From contig JAUCBJ010001423.1 of assembly GCA_032718475.1 (NCBI GenBank), positions 1 to 52,000 of the forward strand: DNA of 52,000 nt. Direction: 5' to 3'. This document shows positions 12,495 through 22,190 of the stretch, piece after piece. Below the pieces are notes generated by a model. That model was not told the origin of the DNA. It was given only the letters and a program-made list of their open reading frames with translations, and made no database searches. The DNA comes from Nemertoderma westbladi (Eukaryota > Xenacoelomorpha > Nemertodermatida > Nemertodermatidae). Made by a program: the position numbers and the translations under genes. The stretch's first letter is position 1, and each line of letters starts with the position of its first letter.

Positions 12495-12813
12495 TAGTTA
12501 CTATTTTTTAAAATACTAGCTATTAAAAAATAATATTACTAACAAATAATAAATATCAATATTTTATTTTACGAATAAAGTGTCTGTAGCTATCATTAAA
12601 AATCTAGATACATCAATTTCAATAAGTAAATAATTATTTGTGTTGATCACCCTGGAGATGGGTGAAATTGATTGCGTCGTTTATATTTAATATTCAGAAT
12701 TTATATTTCATCTTATGATTTCATTTCAACAATAAATATTTTTCAAAATTCATGTGATGTGGTGATTTGAATGGACGATTTAAAACGGATGAAATTTTCT
12801 CAGATAGATGGTC

Positions 12814-13290
12814 GCTTATTGTTTTGGTTAGAAAATCACGCCTCTGTAACCTGCTCCTTTCCCTCAATTAGTTAAGTGATCGTTTATTGTTTTGGTTAGA
12901 AAATCCCGCATCTGTAACCTGCTCCTTTCCCTCAATTAGTTAAGTGATCGTTTATTGTTTTGGTTAGAAAATCCCGCCTCTGTAGCCTTCTCCTTTCTCT
13001 CAATTGGAAATGTTATCGTTTATTGTTTTGGTTAGAAAAGACCATCTATGTAACCTGCTCCTTTCCTTCATTTGGAAAAGTGATTGTTTATTGTTTTGGT
13101 TAGAAAATCCCGTCTCTGTAACCTGCTCCTTTCCCTGATTTGGTAAAGTGACCGTTTATTGTTTTGGTTAGAAAGGCTAGCCTCTGTAACCTGCTCCTTT
13201 CCTTCATTTGGTAAAGTGACTTAGATTAATTATCAAATCCGATGATTAGAAAATCCGGTCTTAACCTGCTCCTTTCCATCAATTGGTAAT
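12814..13290 (+). repeat. 68-bp satellite, six exact-period units plus a decayed seventh
   Basis: The phrase GTTTATTGTTTTGGTTAGAA starts at 12814 (with one change), 12882, 12950, 13018, 13086 and 13154, exactly 68 bp apart. Each unit goes on with a variable segment, then CTGTAACCTGCTCCTTTCC. A degenerate seventh unit ends near 13290. The array begins where unit A diverges from unit C. Single copies of the same phrase occur at 2326-2374, 21097-21150, 24073-24121, 44014-44052 and 47088-47131, several of them inside transposons. Confidence 0.92.
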
Positions 13291-13425
13291 TGTTTTTGGC
13301 TATAAAGTGCGTGTTTTGCTACGTCATGTGGTAATCGATTATCGACAACAACCACAAACTATTAAATTTAGAGTCTTTTACCTCAGGCGCATATGGAAAT
13401 CTATCTCATAGTCTATAAATCATGG

Positions 13426-13550
13426 AATTTTGAATGTTTTGGCACAGGCATAGTGAAACCAACTGTCCGACAGACCAGAAATCAACAAATTTTGAATGTT
13501 TTGGCAAAGGCATGTTGAAATCAACTGTCTGACAGTCCAGAAATCAGCAG
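13426..13550 (+). repeat. Two-unit tandem repeat, 62-bp period
   Basis: Two imperfect copies starting AATTTTGAATGTTTTGGCA at 13426 and 13488. Each includes a CTGTC[CT]GACAG[AT]CCAGAAATCA word that is partly palindromic. There is no coding significance. Confidence 0.75.
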
Positions 13551-15351
13551 TCTGACAGTTTGAAGAAATGCATACCTGAATACATAAAAAGTAATTAAAG
13601 GACAACAAAAGTCATTAAAGGGAGAACAAAAGTCATTATGCACAATTCGTAAAAAAAGGAGGACAAAAAAAGTCAAATAAAAGGACATAAAAAATCACTG
13701 CCGTTTCTTAACACTAATTTGCATATTAGGACTACAATTGTAGTCACCGTACCTTTCCACGGTGAAAATGTTGATAGGTGAATGAAGGTTGTCAAAAATA
13801 CTTGAAACGCCATCGAGCTGTTCAATATATATCAAACTTTCATTTAATCCATTCCTTACACAATATTTAAATACGAAGCGCTGAAAAAACGTGGTTTTAC
13901 CTCTATTGCATACTTAGACTACAAATGTAGTCATGAATATTCCTTATGAATCTAGTTAAATTTTCCTCTAAATCTGTTCAGTGATTAGATTTCATGTACT
14001 CTAGGCTAGCTGGCTGGCTGGGGCAAAAGGCTAGAGACAACACAAATTAATGATATAAAGAGTGCGTTTTACACTAAACTTTACCATATATAGTGGGATG
14101 GCTGATAGCTGGGCAGCTCTTATTGCTGGTACTGAGCTGTGTTGAGTAGCCAATTGAATTACTCTACAGAAGCATAACTATATTGAGTCACACTAAGGTG
14201 ATTTATATTTGGAAACAATTCCATTATAAAACAGAGTATCAGGTACTGGTAATAGACGTATTCGTACTCTGTATTATATTTTTCTTTGTTTCCAACGATT
14301 TTATTTTTGTGAATATTATATTTTATGATACAGTACACGTTTAGTTTCGCATCCAAATATGGCCGCTTACAACTCTGCATTAGCACACCAACTGTTTGGA
14401 GAAATTGATTCTGAACCATTAATGTCACAACAGCTGAGAAATTTGCATCAGGTAGATCTAGATATGTTTGAAGACGAAGAGGACAATTGTGATGGAGATT
14501 GTGAAGCTCTTGGTGAGGGTGGCCCTAATAGCATTGATGATGATTCTGTGACTGTTTTGAGTGACAGTTACTATGAACTTACTGAGGAATCGAGGGATTC
14601 GGATGGAAGTGACAACCTACTGACAGCCTACAACACGGGATATGGATCAGATTCCTCTGATGAAACCATAATGGCTGTTGATGATGCCACATATCGATCA
14701 AAAGATGGAACAGTTTATTCAGATATAGAGCCTGCTCCAGTTCGACGGCAACAAGCAGATGTCATTCGATTTTTCAGCAACTGTTTTGAACAAACCGAAA
14801 TCGGAAATTGATGGTTTCATGCAATTCATGACCAGGGAAATTTTATACATTGTTCTTCGTCCGACAAATAAAAAGGGAAAGATACTAGCCAGGGTAAAGT
14901 CTCGCAAGTTTAGACAATTTTCATTTGGTGAAATGAAGGCTTGTATAGGAATACTGATCATGGCGGGTGTATACCGTAGTTGTCACCAAACAGTTAGAGA
15001 TTTGTGGCACCCAATTCATGGCCCACCGTTTTTTAAGGCAGCCATGGCTATAAGCCGATTCTACCTGTTTCTGGAGTGCCTCCGTTTCGATGACAAATCA
15101 ACCCGAGATCAGAGGAAATCGGCAGATAACGATAAATTTGCGGCCATTAGACAGGTTTGGGAAATGCTGCAAGAACAACTGAAAAAAATATCATCCCAGA
15201 AGCTCATCTTACTGTTGATGAGCAATTACTTGGATTTAGAGGTCGAGTTCCAGGGAGGGCTTATATGCCACAAAAACCAAAGAAATTCGGCACTAAGATC
15301 TTCTGGTTATGTGAAGCTTCTTCCGGATTTGCATTGCGAGGATTCGTTTAT

Positions 15352-16912
15352 TATTATTATTATTATTGTTTATTCCGGGCTAAGCAACGCCCATATTACA
15401 ATGCAGGAGATAAATTGCACAATGCACCACACGTGAATATTAAAAAGAAAAATAGTTATTATTGTTGTATAATATAAATTAATGAAAGTGTATTACAAAA
15501 AGAAAGATTAAATATTGTGATTTAATTGACGTTAAATTCTGCGATAGGTAGCAAAGAGTTCTGAGGTATCAAGGGTATTATAATAAACTGCACAGGTAAT
15601 ATATGACGGTGAATTCATGACTCGCTTAAATAAACTGTGAATTGAAAAACGCCTAATGTGTAAAGGGGAGTTAATACGTAGATTGGTAAGCATACCACTG
15701 GCACTGCAATCATATGGGAAACCAAATAATTTTCTAACAGCATTATTATAAGCCACCGTTAGTTTAGTTAAGATCGAATTGAGAAAATATTTATCGCACC
15801 AAAGTGAATTGCAATAGAAAGAAGTACAAAAACTACGAAAGAGTACAAGTTTAACTTCCTTAGAGCAGTGTGAAAACTTTCTCAGTAACAGGTTAGATCT
15901 GGCATAAAAGCCACGTAATTGGTTATTTATATCAGCGTCATCGGAAAAGTCAGATGATATAATATGACCAAGGTATTTCGTCGAGCTAACTACAGAAATT
16001 GTACAGTTATCCATGAACATGTGTCCGTCAAAAACAGAATTCATATACTTGCTTTGCATATAGATGCATTTTGATTTCTTGGGGTTAAATAATATTTCGT
16101 GATTCTTTGCGTACAAACAGCAAATGTTAATCATATCTTGTAGAGCCGCAGGAGATGTGGATATTAGACAAATGTCATCAGCGTAAATCAAATGATTAAT
16201 GCAATGACCACCAAGACTAATACCACTTGGATTACTAATTAAATCATAGCTGAGATTGTCGATATAAATATTAAATAGACATGGAGACAAAATGCCACCC
16301 TGTTTTACACCATTGCTTACTGTGAAACCGTTTGATATATAATTATCCCAAAGCACCTGAACTGTTTGTTCGCTGTACCAGAACATTATGGCCCGTAGAA
16401 TAAATAATGGAATTTTCTTATTACGCAGTTTCTGGAATAGTTTTCCGTGAGAAACACGGTCAAATGCTTTAGATGCATCCAGGAAACAAATATATACATT
16501 TGATCCTTTTAACAGAAAGTGATTAATCACTTCTTTAAGGGTATATATACAAATTTCAGTACCTAATTTTGGTTTAAAACCAAATAAGTATTCACTAGTG
16601 GATAAACATGTAATAATTCTTTGTAGCACAATAGATTCTAATACCTTGAAAATAACTTTGGAGACAGAAATCGGCCGATAGTTGCCCTTATCTGAGGCTG
16701 AGGCATTATTATCTTTGATAATGGGGGTTAACACTGAAGACAATAAGCATGTTGGAAAATAACCATGAATGAAACAAGATGAGAATAATAATGCCAGTAA
16801 ATTGCACAATATAACTAGTGGGGCACATTTTAAGTGCTCTGCTGATAAGTTATCTAGACCTGGAGACTTATTTGACTTTAAGCCCTCAATAGCAGTGAAA
16901 ACCTCGGCAAAT
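15352..16912 (-). mobile_element. 5'-truncated non-LTR retrotransposon (CR1/L2-like LINE)
   Basis: It is inserted antisense in the piggyBac transposase. The 6-bp duplication GTTTAT lies on both sides (15346-15351 and 16913-16918), and removing the insert plus one duplication rejoins the transposase frame between a Val-Tyr and a Gly-Gly. On the minus strand the element ends in (AAT)n next to 15352 and is truncated at its 5' end within the reverse-transcriptase domain. Confidence 0.9.
15532..16911 (-). pseudogene. LINE reverse transcriptase, 5'-truncated ORF
   Basis: The frame is open from the insertion junction. Its first residues already belong to the finger region of a LINE reverse transcriptase (A-I-x-x-L-K-x-N-K-S-P-G-x-D). 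Later blocks are in order: N-Y-R-P-I-S, F-L-D-A-S-K-A-F-D-R-V (first catalytic Asp), Q-G-G-I-L-S-P and the Y-A-D-D active site. The thumb and a C-terminal segment follow to the stop at 15532. There are no internal stops over about 1.37 kb, so the insertion looks young. The endonuclease domain and ORF1 are missing, so it is dead on arrival. The clade (CR1/L2 or a relative) is judged from motif style and is uncertain. Confidence 0.88.
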
Positions 16913-17765
16913 GTTTATGGGGGTAAGGAGGGAGATTCAGTCCATGTGGGCTTAGCCACTGACGTTGTGATGTTATTAACCATCCCCTACCATGGCACTG
17001 GCAGAAACATCACAACGGACAATTATTTCACCTCGCTTGAGCTCGGACAGCGTCTGAAGAAGGTAGACATGACGCTTCATGGAACTATGAAGGCAAACCG
17101 ACGTGAGATACCTGCTGAGCTCAATACGTTGAAAGGTCGTGAATTAAATTCTAGCATGTTCGCCTACAACAACGAGTTCAACGTACTCTTGTGCTCATAC
17201 AAAGCCAAAAAAAAACAAGATAGTAAATTTGCTAAGTAGCAGCCATAATCGATTTGAGGTTGATGATAATGCTAAGAAGACACCTAAGGTTGTTGAAGAT
17301 TACAATATGACTAAGTATGGCGTCGACATTATGGATGGGAGGATTAGCCACTTCACGTGCAAACGAAAGACCAATCGTTGGCCTGTTGTCATATTTATGA
17401 ACATGATTGACATCGCTGCTCTAAACGGATTTCTCCTTCTAGATAAGGTTGGATATGAGGATTCCCGTAGCTCATTCCTAAAGACACTGGCGCTTACGCT
17501 TGCAGATGAAGAGCTAAAGAGACGAGTATATCTTGATTGTACTCCTGTTATATCTCGACAAGCAGCTCTAATGCTCGGTTACCAACGAAAAGTAGCTATT
17601 GGATCGATATCATCTGGTCCACGAAAGTGTAAACTGTGCAGTGGTGCCAAAGGTCGTTCATCTACTCGAGATCGCTGTAATACTTGCAAGAATCCAGTTT
17701 GTAAAACCCATTCAACTGTCCAAAGACAGGTTATATGTCAAAAATGTCAATCTTCTCACTCATAG

Positions 17766-20178
17766 TGAGTCAGTGACTGCTGGTTGAGTTCATTGATATT
17801 ATCCATGCCTAATGTTTTATGATTTTATAGAGTTTATTTTTTGCATTGGTCTGTTGGTATCGTTTACCGGTAGTGTGTTGGTTTAGTTTTCTGCTGAACA
17901 TTTAGCAGATGCAATACAATTGAATAGCTATGGTGAGCAGATTAGTATTTTTCTATTCATACTGTATTACTAACAAACACTGACTAACCACTACATGTAA
18001 CTGAACAAACACACACTCTTGGGAATTTAATAGTTCGGAAAAGTTCGAGATGTTAAAAAAATTGTTGGACACATAGACTGACAGACTGACTGAAAATCAC
18101 ACATACTAATTATTATACCATCCATTTTTTATGTACATAAGTAATTTCTAGCAATATACTGTTGTCTCCCCTAAATCCCGTAATAAATTCTATATATCAT
18201 AATTTCCGTACTAAAAGTGTTGTTTATTTTTTACGCAAATTGTGTTATATTGTACGCAAATTGTGTTATATTGTACGGAAATTTGTAGCATTTTTGAAAT
18301 CGTCAAGTTGTATTAATTCTAGAATATTAGCTACAGCATTGTTACATAAATTATACTCTTCTAAGGTAAGGATTCCCTATAAACATTATGAAATTGGCCT
18401 ACAATCATTCTAGCAAATTTAACTTTCCCGTTTTATTTAGCGCAATGTAAGCTACTATACTATATCGAGTACTAAGCCATCATATTTAATTTTAAAGTTG
18501 TTCTGATAAGTTCGACACAGTTGTGACTTGTGGAATGATATCGGGGAAACTTTGAAATATAGTAAGGCAGTAGGAACTCCCTTTTTCGGTGGGTGGGAGA
18601 GATTGACTTTTTCACTTACAGTACTTTGCAAGCGTTTGCAAATAGGGCCTCCTTACTATTACACCCTTTATACATCAAGAACTATTCGTATTTTTATGCT
18701 GCTTAGTTGGTGCCACTGGAAAGGCGGCGTACAAGAATACCGAGTATGTAAAGAAAGAGCAGGCTGATTTGACTGGCATATTACAGAAAATAAGAAAAAC
18801 AAATTTTTCAAATTTTTTTTAAAATTTGGCGGTATGGAATGGGCACAACGGTGATTTAAAAAAAAAATTGTTTTCCATGTATTTAAATATTGGCTAAAAT
18901 ATGGGACAGATCTCATTCGATTCTGACCATGTTACTTTTTTGGCCAATTTGGCCACCTCTGGCCCACTGTGCATTAGTTGCATTTCCTCCGATGCTTTGT
19001 GTGGTCGTTTATTTACTTAATATTGTTCCGTATTATAGGCCGCAACGCTGTAAAGAGGTACTGTACTTTGCTGCGTTGCGAAGATTCAACAAAACGCTGA
19101 TAAGTTGTCATAATTATATAACAAAATAAATAATATGTTCTAGAATGTTTTGTATGTTAAATCAAGGCCATCGTAATACAATGATACTACTACTACTAGG
19201 ATCGGCATACTGCATTGCAGCTGCATTTTCAAGAATGCTGTGCCGGCCTGTCGACAAAATCGCGCCACCAGAACTCCCTATCACGCAATGTCCTGCAAAG
19301 CGGAGGCGGCGTTGTTACTAGTGTCAAGCTTGGGGGAACCAATGCGACACCTTCAATGTTAATACGATGATGGCCTTTGTTAATTAGTCCGATGACAAAA
19401 AAAGTAAATTTTCTTTGACCGTTAGGCCACGGATTACGCACAAAGTCTGACGACTTATTTCCAGTGCGGTCCACCCAGAACTTTACTCCCCAGAGGAAAT
19501 TCAAGTACTCATTTATCTACCACTTAAGCATGCAAGGCAGACGAGAGATGTGAATTCAATGCAACCACTATACCAAGGTGGGACCTAAGGGGGCAGAGGT
19601 ATGAGAATGAAAATGGTGGGAATGGGCGTCGCCTGAGTCCTGAGTGCCTTGGGGTGAGTTTAATAAAACGGTAGATCAATCTCTTAGAAACCCTAACCTG
19701 ACCATTCTGTCAAATTTACTTCAGCTGGGTCACAGAATGTTGAATAATCTAACTATAATGTCCTCCTGTACCACCACATATTAAGTAAAAACCACCATGA
19801 GTGGGTCAGATTCACAGCCTGACTTCAGTGGACCCGTGCCGTGAAATATGTCTTCCGCCAGTGAAGAAAAGAGCCACAATGAGTAATAATTCAATTAAAC
19901 TGATGAGTCAGTCACCTGCTCGCAGTCGCAATATTGAGGGAGGAAATTTTATAACATCATCAATGGTCAGTCAATTTACATAGAGAAATTATTTAAAACG
20001 TTTAAATTACCTTTATTACTTATGATTATTTCCCGCTAAAATATTGAGTTTTCTAAACAGAGTCCATAATAAATACCGTTGTTTATATTATCCCCCAAAA
20101 ATTCCATGCCCCATTTTCTTTACTCTCCCCCAAACAAAACCCTTTTAGAATTGTTAACCTTCTCAGGGAGACAACACA
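17766..20178. other. piggyBac 3' region, no supported gene
   Basis: About 2.4 kb between the transposase stop and the foldback element. There are short tandem words (TGTGTTATATTGTACG at 18240-18285) and a poly-T/A-rich stretch near 18800-18870. A 91-codon minus-strand frame at 19229-19504 is Trp/Arg/Gly-rich and unrecognised. I see no splice-supported or family-supported gene. Confidence 0.5.
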
Positions 20179-20356
20179 TTTATTGAACTGTTATTTGTTA
20201 TTTTGTACGGATATTTTGTACGAGTAACTATTATTTCGTCCTCGGACGTGTTATAAGTCCTCGGCTTCGCCTCGGACGTTATAACAGCCCTTGGACGAAA
20301 TAATAGTTACTCGTACAAAATATCCGTACAAAATAAACAAATAACAGTTCAATAAA
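20179..20356. mobile_element. 178-bp near-perfect foldback (palindromic) element
   Basis: The arm TTTATTGAACTGTTATTTGT... is matched by its complement ending ...ACAGTTCAATAAA. The arms are about 75 bp and contain TTTTGTACGGATATTTTGTA and GAGTAACTATTATTTCG. The centre is a CCTCGGCTTCGCCTCGG-type GC-rich loop. The single strand would form one long hairpin. There is no coding capacity, and no clear target duplication was seen. Confidence 0.8.
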
Positions 20357-20917
20357 GATAGATATAATTATTAAATATGTCAAATTGTAAGACTAAACTC
20401 TCCAAAATATGTTAAAATTTAACTAGAATCAATTGACTACACTACAATTGTAGTCCCATAGTGCAATAATGTAAAAAAAATTTATCATGCAAATTAGTGT
20501 TAATACTGTAATAATGTAGAGTACCTGGTGCCTGGCCTGGTACCGGTAGCTGTATACAGCAGTACAGGTATATACTGCAGTATCGGTACTGGCTGACTTG
20601 ACTGGCTGAAAATTATGTTCTAGAACAAATATTTTTTGTTCTAGAACATTTTTTAGAACAAATCTGGATTCGATTTAAAACACATGGAATCGTCCTAAAA
20701 CGTGTTTAAAATCAATATAAAAAATTGTGAAAAAAAAAATATTGTGAAAAAATTTAAATTGGAAAAAATGTTGAAAATTTGTTTTTATTGATTTTAAACA
20801 CGTTTTAGGACGATTCCATGGTCCTACTAAAAACCGCAATTTACCGCAACTTACCGCAATTTACCGCAACTTACCGCAACTAACCGCAATTTACCGCAAC
20901 TAGTTGTTATTTTCAAG

Positions 20918-20995
20918 CAGCTGCATGGTAGTGCAGTAATGGCGAAATTCCTGGGCATCCAATTAGGAGGCCCCCCTGTTCGATCCCTTGCTGCC
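20918..20995 (+). other. tRNA-like module, left (A-box- and B-box-like)
   Basis: It begins GCAGCTGCATGGTAGTGCA (A-box-like: TGGTAGTGCAGTAATGG) and ends with the B-box-like TGTTCGATCCC followed by TTGCTGCC, which can pair with the 5' end. The cloverleaf is degenerate, so it is probably a tRNA-derived pol III promoter remnant and not a working tRNA. Its counterpart on the opposite strand is at 21371-21443. Confidence 0.5.
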
Positions 20996-21040
20996 TTGAC
21001 CGTGTAGAACTGTTTTCTGTCAGTGCTGTGTATTAAAAAC

Positions 21041-21263
21041 GGTCCTACGAATTACCCAAACCAAAATACCCCGAAATACTTGTTTTTCACTCACGTTTAT
21101 TGTTTTGGTTAGAAAAACTTGCCACTGTAACCTGCTCCTTTCCGTCGCCGTTTCTAAACATTGTTGGCTTATTTCGGGGTAGGCCTACCGGTAATACTGT
21201 AATAGTTTAGCCTTTTTGTGGTATTTTGTGACTATTTTGGGGTAGGCCTAATTCGTAGGACCC
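21041..21263. mobile_element. Short GGTCCTACGAATTA MITE nested in the larger MITE
   Basis: The ends GGTCCTACGAATTACCC and GGCCTAATTCGTAGGACCC are inverted repeats of the same family as the element at 1760-3566. It carries one copy of the 68-bp satellite phrase (21097-21150) and palindromic CCAAAATACCCCGAAATA/TATTTCGGGGTA words. I did not find a convincing target duplication. Confidence 0.6.
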
Positions 21264-21370
21264 TCTAACAGTCTAATGTTAACATTATTGGTTTTATATT
21301 GATCACATTACTGCATTACAGCATTAAATTATGAATTTTGTCGTTTTTAAAACTCTGCAAAAACAGCGTT

Positions 21371-21443
21371 GCCTGTTCCAGGGATCTAACCAGGGCCTCC
21401 TACGTGGAAGCCTAAGGTTGTCACCACTAGACCATGAGGCTGC
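21371..21443 (-). other. tRNA-like module, right
   Basis: On the minus strand it reads GCAGCCTCATGGTCTAGTGG (A-box-like, as in Glu/Gly-type tRNAs), then an anticodon-arm-like segment, then CCCTGGTTAGATCCCTGG (B-box-like with one change from GGTTCGA). The T-stem has a mismatch. The duplicate at 29960-30032 has the intact GGTTCGATCCC B box. I infer a tRNA-derived SINE head or tRNA pseudogene; the isotype is uncertain. Confidence 0.55.
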
Positions 21444-21951
21444 TTAAAAATGACAATTAGTTGCGGTAAATTGCGGTTAGTTGCGGTAAATTGCGGTAAG
21501 TTGCGGTAAATTGCGGTAAGTTGCGGTAAATTGCGGTTTTTAGTAGGACCCCGATCCCATGCGTTTTAAATCGAATTCATATTTTTTTCTAAAAAATGTT
21601 CTAGAACAAAAAATATTTCTTCTAGAACATACTTTTTTTAAAAAATGAATAGCTAACATGTTCTGGAATATTTCCTATATAAATAGAAAAAAGAACTAGC
21701 TACTATAAAATATTTATAGAAGGAAGTAGGATATCGGAACCAGTGTTGAAATTACTAGCTAAACCTACCTAAAACACTAGCTAGGTACCATAACTTTTTT
21801 ATTTTGCTTAAACGAGGAGGCTTCAATTACGTCCAAACCAAATTGCAATAAATGAAAATTTATAGAACTCTCCTCATGCCTGCACACACACAGTACAGCA
21901 GTACGCTACCGGTTATAATCCAGCCTCCATAAAGGTAATCCAGGTACTAGA

Positions 21952-22190
21952 GGTTGGAAGATAAATCCTCTGGTGCCGATATAATAAAAGACCCAACAGA
22001 CTCTATAATCATCAAGAAAGAAACAACAGACTCAATAATTATCAAGAAAGAACCAACAGACTGTGTTCCCTATTCTCGTGAAGTTAAACAAGATAACTGC
22101 ATTTACAGATCGTCTCCCATCGAAGATCACAACAATTTGTTCGGTGGAGATGTTGTCCCTTTAGTAGATAACGCAGATACAGTATTGTGA
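21952..22190 (+). pseudogene. Truncated third copy of the zinc-finger gene (unit B)
   Basis: The frame starts without an ATG, at the position matching residue 8 of the intact paralogues. It contains three psi-K-x-[DE]-type units (IIKD, IIKKE, IIKKE) and the Ser/Pro linker, and stops at about residue 80. No zinc fingers follow. The upstream flank (21560-21945) is nearly identical to 30109-30505 before the intact copy in C. The 5' UTR and start codon were removed by a small deletion around 21950. Confidence 0.85.

Larger units (their letters stand above)
1..12808 (+). repeat. Segmental duplication, unit A (left edge cut by window)
   Basis: Unit A matches 24286-45711 as a series of near-identical blocks in the same order: 1-1156 with 24286-28596, 4738-7130 with 30509-32600, 8270-9182 with 32706-33625, and 9183-9277 plus 12495-12808 with 45299-45711. 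The gaps between blocks are insertions or deletions of mobile elements. Homology stops at 12808/45711, where A enters a 68-bp satellite. The unit carries the 19-finger zinc-finger gene. The match begins at base 1, so the duplication probably extends left of the window. Confidence 0.9.
14359..17765 (+). pseudogene. piggyBac transposase (DDE_Tnp_1_7 type), disrupted
   Basis: The N-terminal part (14359 to about 14780) is acidic, as in PGBD-type transposases. The frame then shifts at a T run near 14770, shifts back at an A run near 15182, is split by a LINE at 15346-16918, and shifts again at a nine-A run near 17207. Read across these breaks the family's landmarks are in order: T-V-D-E-Q with the following F-R-G-R (first catalytic Asp), T-T-D-N-Y-F (second) and G-V-D-x-M-D (third). 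A C-terminal Cys-rich domain (Cys-x2-Cys, Cys-x2-Cys, Cys-x3-His, Cys-x2-Cys pattern) covers about 17625-17750. The transposase would bind the element ends and cut and paste at TTAA. This copy cannot make it. All three shifts sit at homopolymers, so sequencing error is possible for some of them, but not for the LINE insertion. Confidence 0.9.
13712..20499 (+). mobile_element. piggyBac-type transposon, degenerate, with nested insertions
   Basis: The terminal inverted repeat is CACTAATTTGCAT (13712-13724) and its exact complement (20487-20499). Each end is directly flanked by TTAA (13708-13711, 20500-20503), the piggyBac target. A palindrome ACTACAATTGTAGT lies subterminally at both ends (13731-13744 and 20441-20454). 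The element encodes the broken transposase at 14359-17765, which is interrupted by a LINE. A foldback element at 20179-20356 is probably a later insertion. The 6.8-kb total exceeds a usual piggyBac (about 2-4 kb) because of these insertions and a long 3' region. Confidence 0.85.
20820..21552. mobile_element. hAT-like MITE with CCGCAATTTA/CCGCAACTTA terminal arrays and paired tRNA-like modules
   Basis: The ends are GGTCCTACTAAAAACCGC and its complement, continued by alternating CCGCAATTTA and CCGCAACTTA units on both sides. The flanks GATTCCAT (20812-20819) and GATCCCAT (21553-21560) look like an 8-bp duplication with one change. A tRNA-like module lies just inside each terminal array, plus strand on the left and minus strand on the right. 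A smaller GGTCCTACGAATTA element is nested at 21041-21263. Unit C keeps the right half only (about 29875-30108). Confidence 0.75.
20610..21645. mobile_element. Foldback element with TGTTCTAGAACA ends, host of a nested hAT-like MITE
   Basis: The outer arms at 20610-20700 and 21553-21645 are inverted copies. Both contain two TTCTAGAAC words, an A/T spacer and a TTCGATTTAAAAC(A/G)CATGG segment. The palindromic word TGTTCTAGAACA recurs in each arm. The GGTCCTACTAAAAACC element at 20820-21552 sits in the middle. A second inverted pair (20697-20730 and 20788-20819) flanks the left side. The right half is repeated at 30109-30200 in unit C. Confidence 0.6.

Noticed and set aside
12814-13290. Regularly spaced repeats resembling a CRISPR array
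   Set aside because: The units are contiguous 68-bp satellite copies with no unique spacers, in a eukaryotic genome.
19229-19504. 91-codon minus-strand ORF rich in Trp, Arg and Gly
   Set aside because: No family resemblance and no start or splice support; it lies inside a degenerate transposon.
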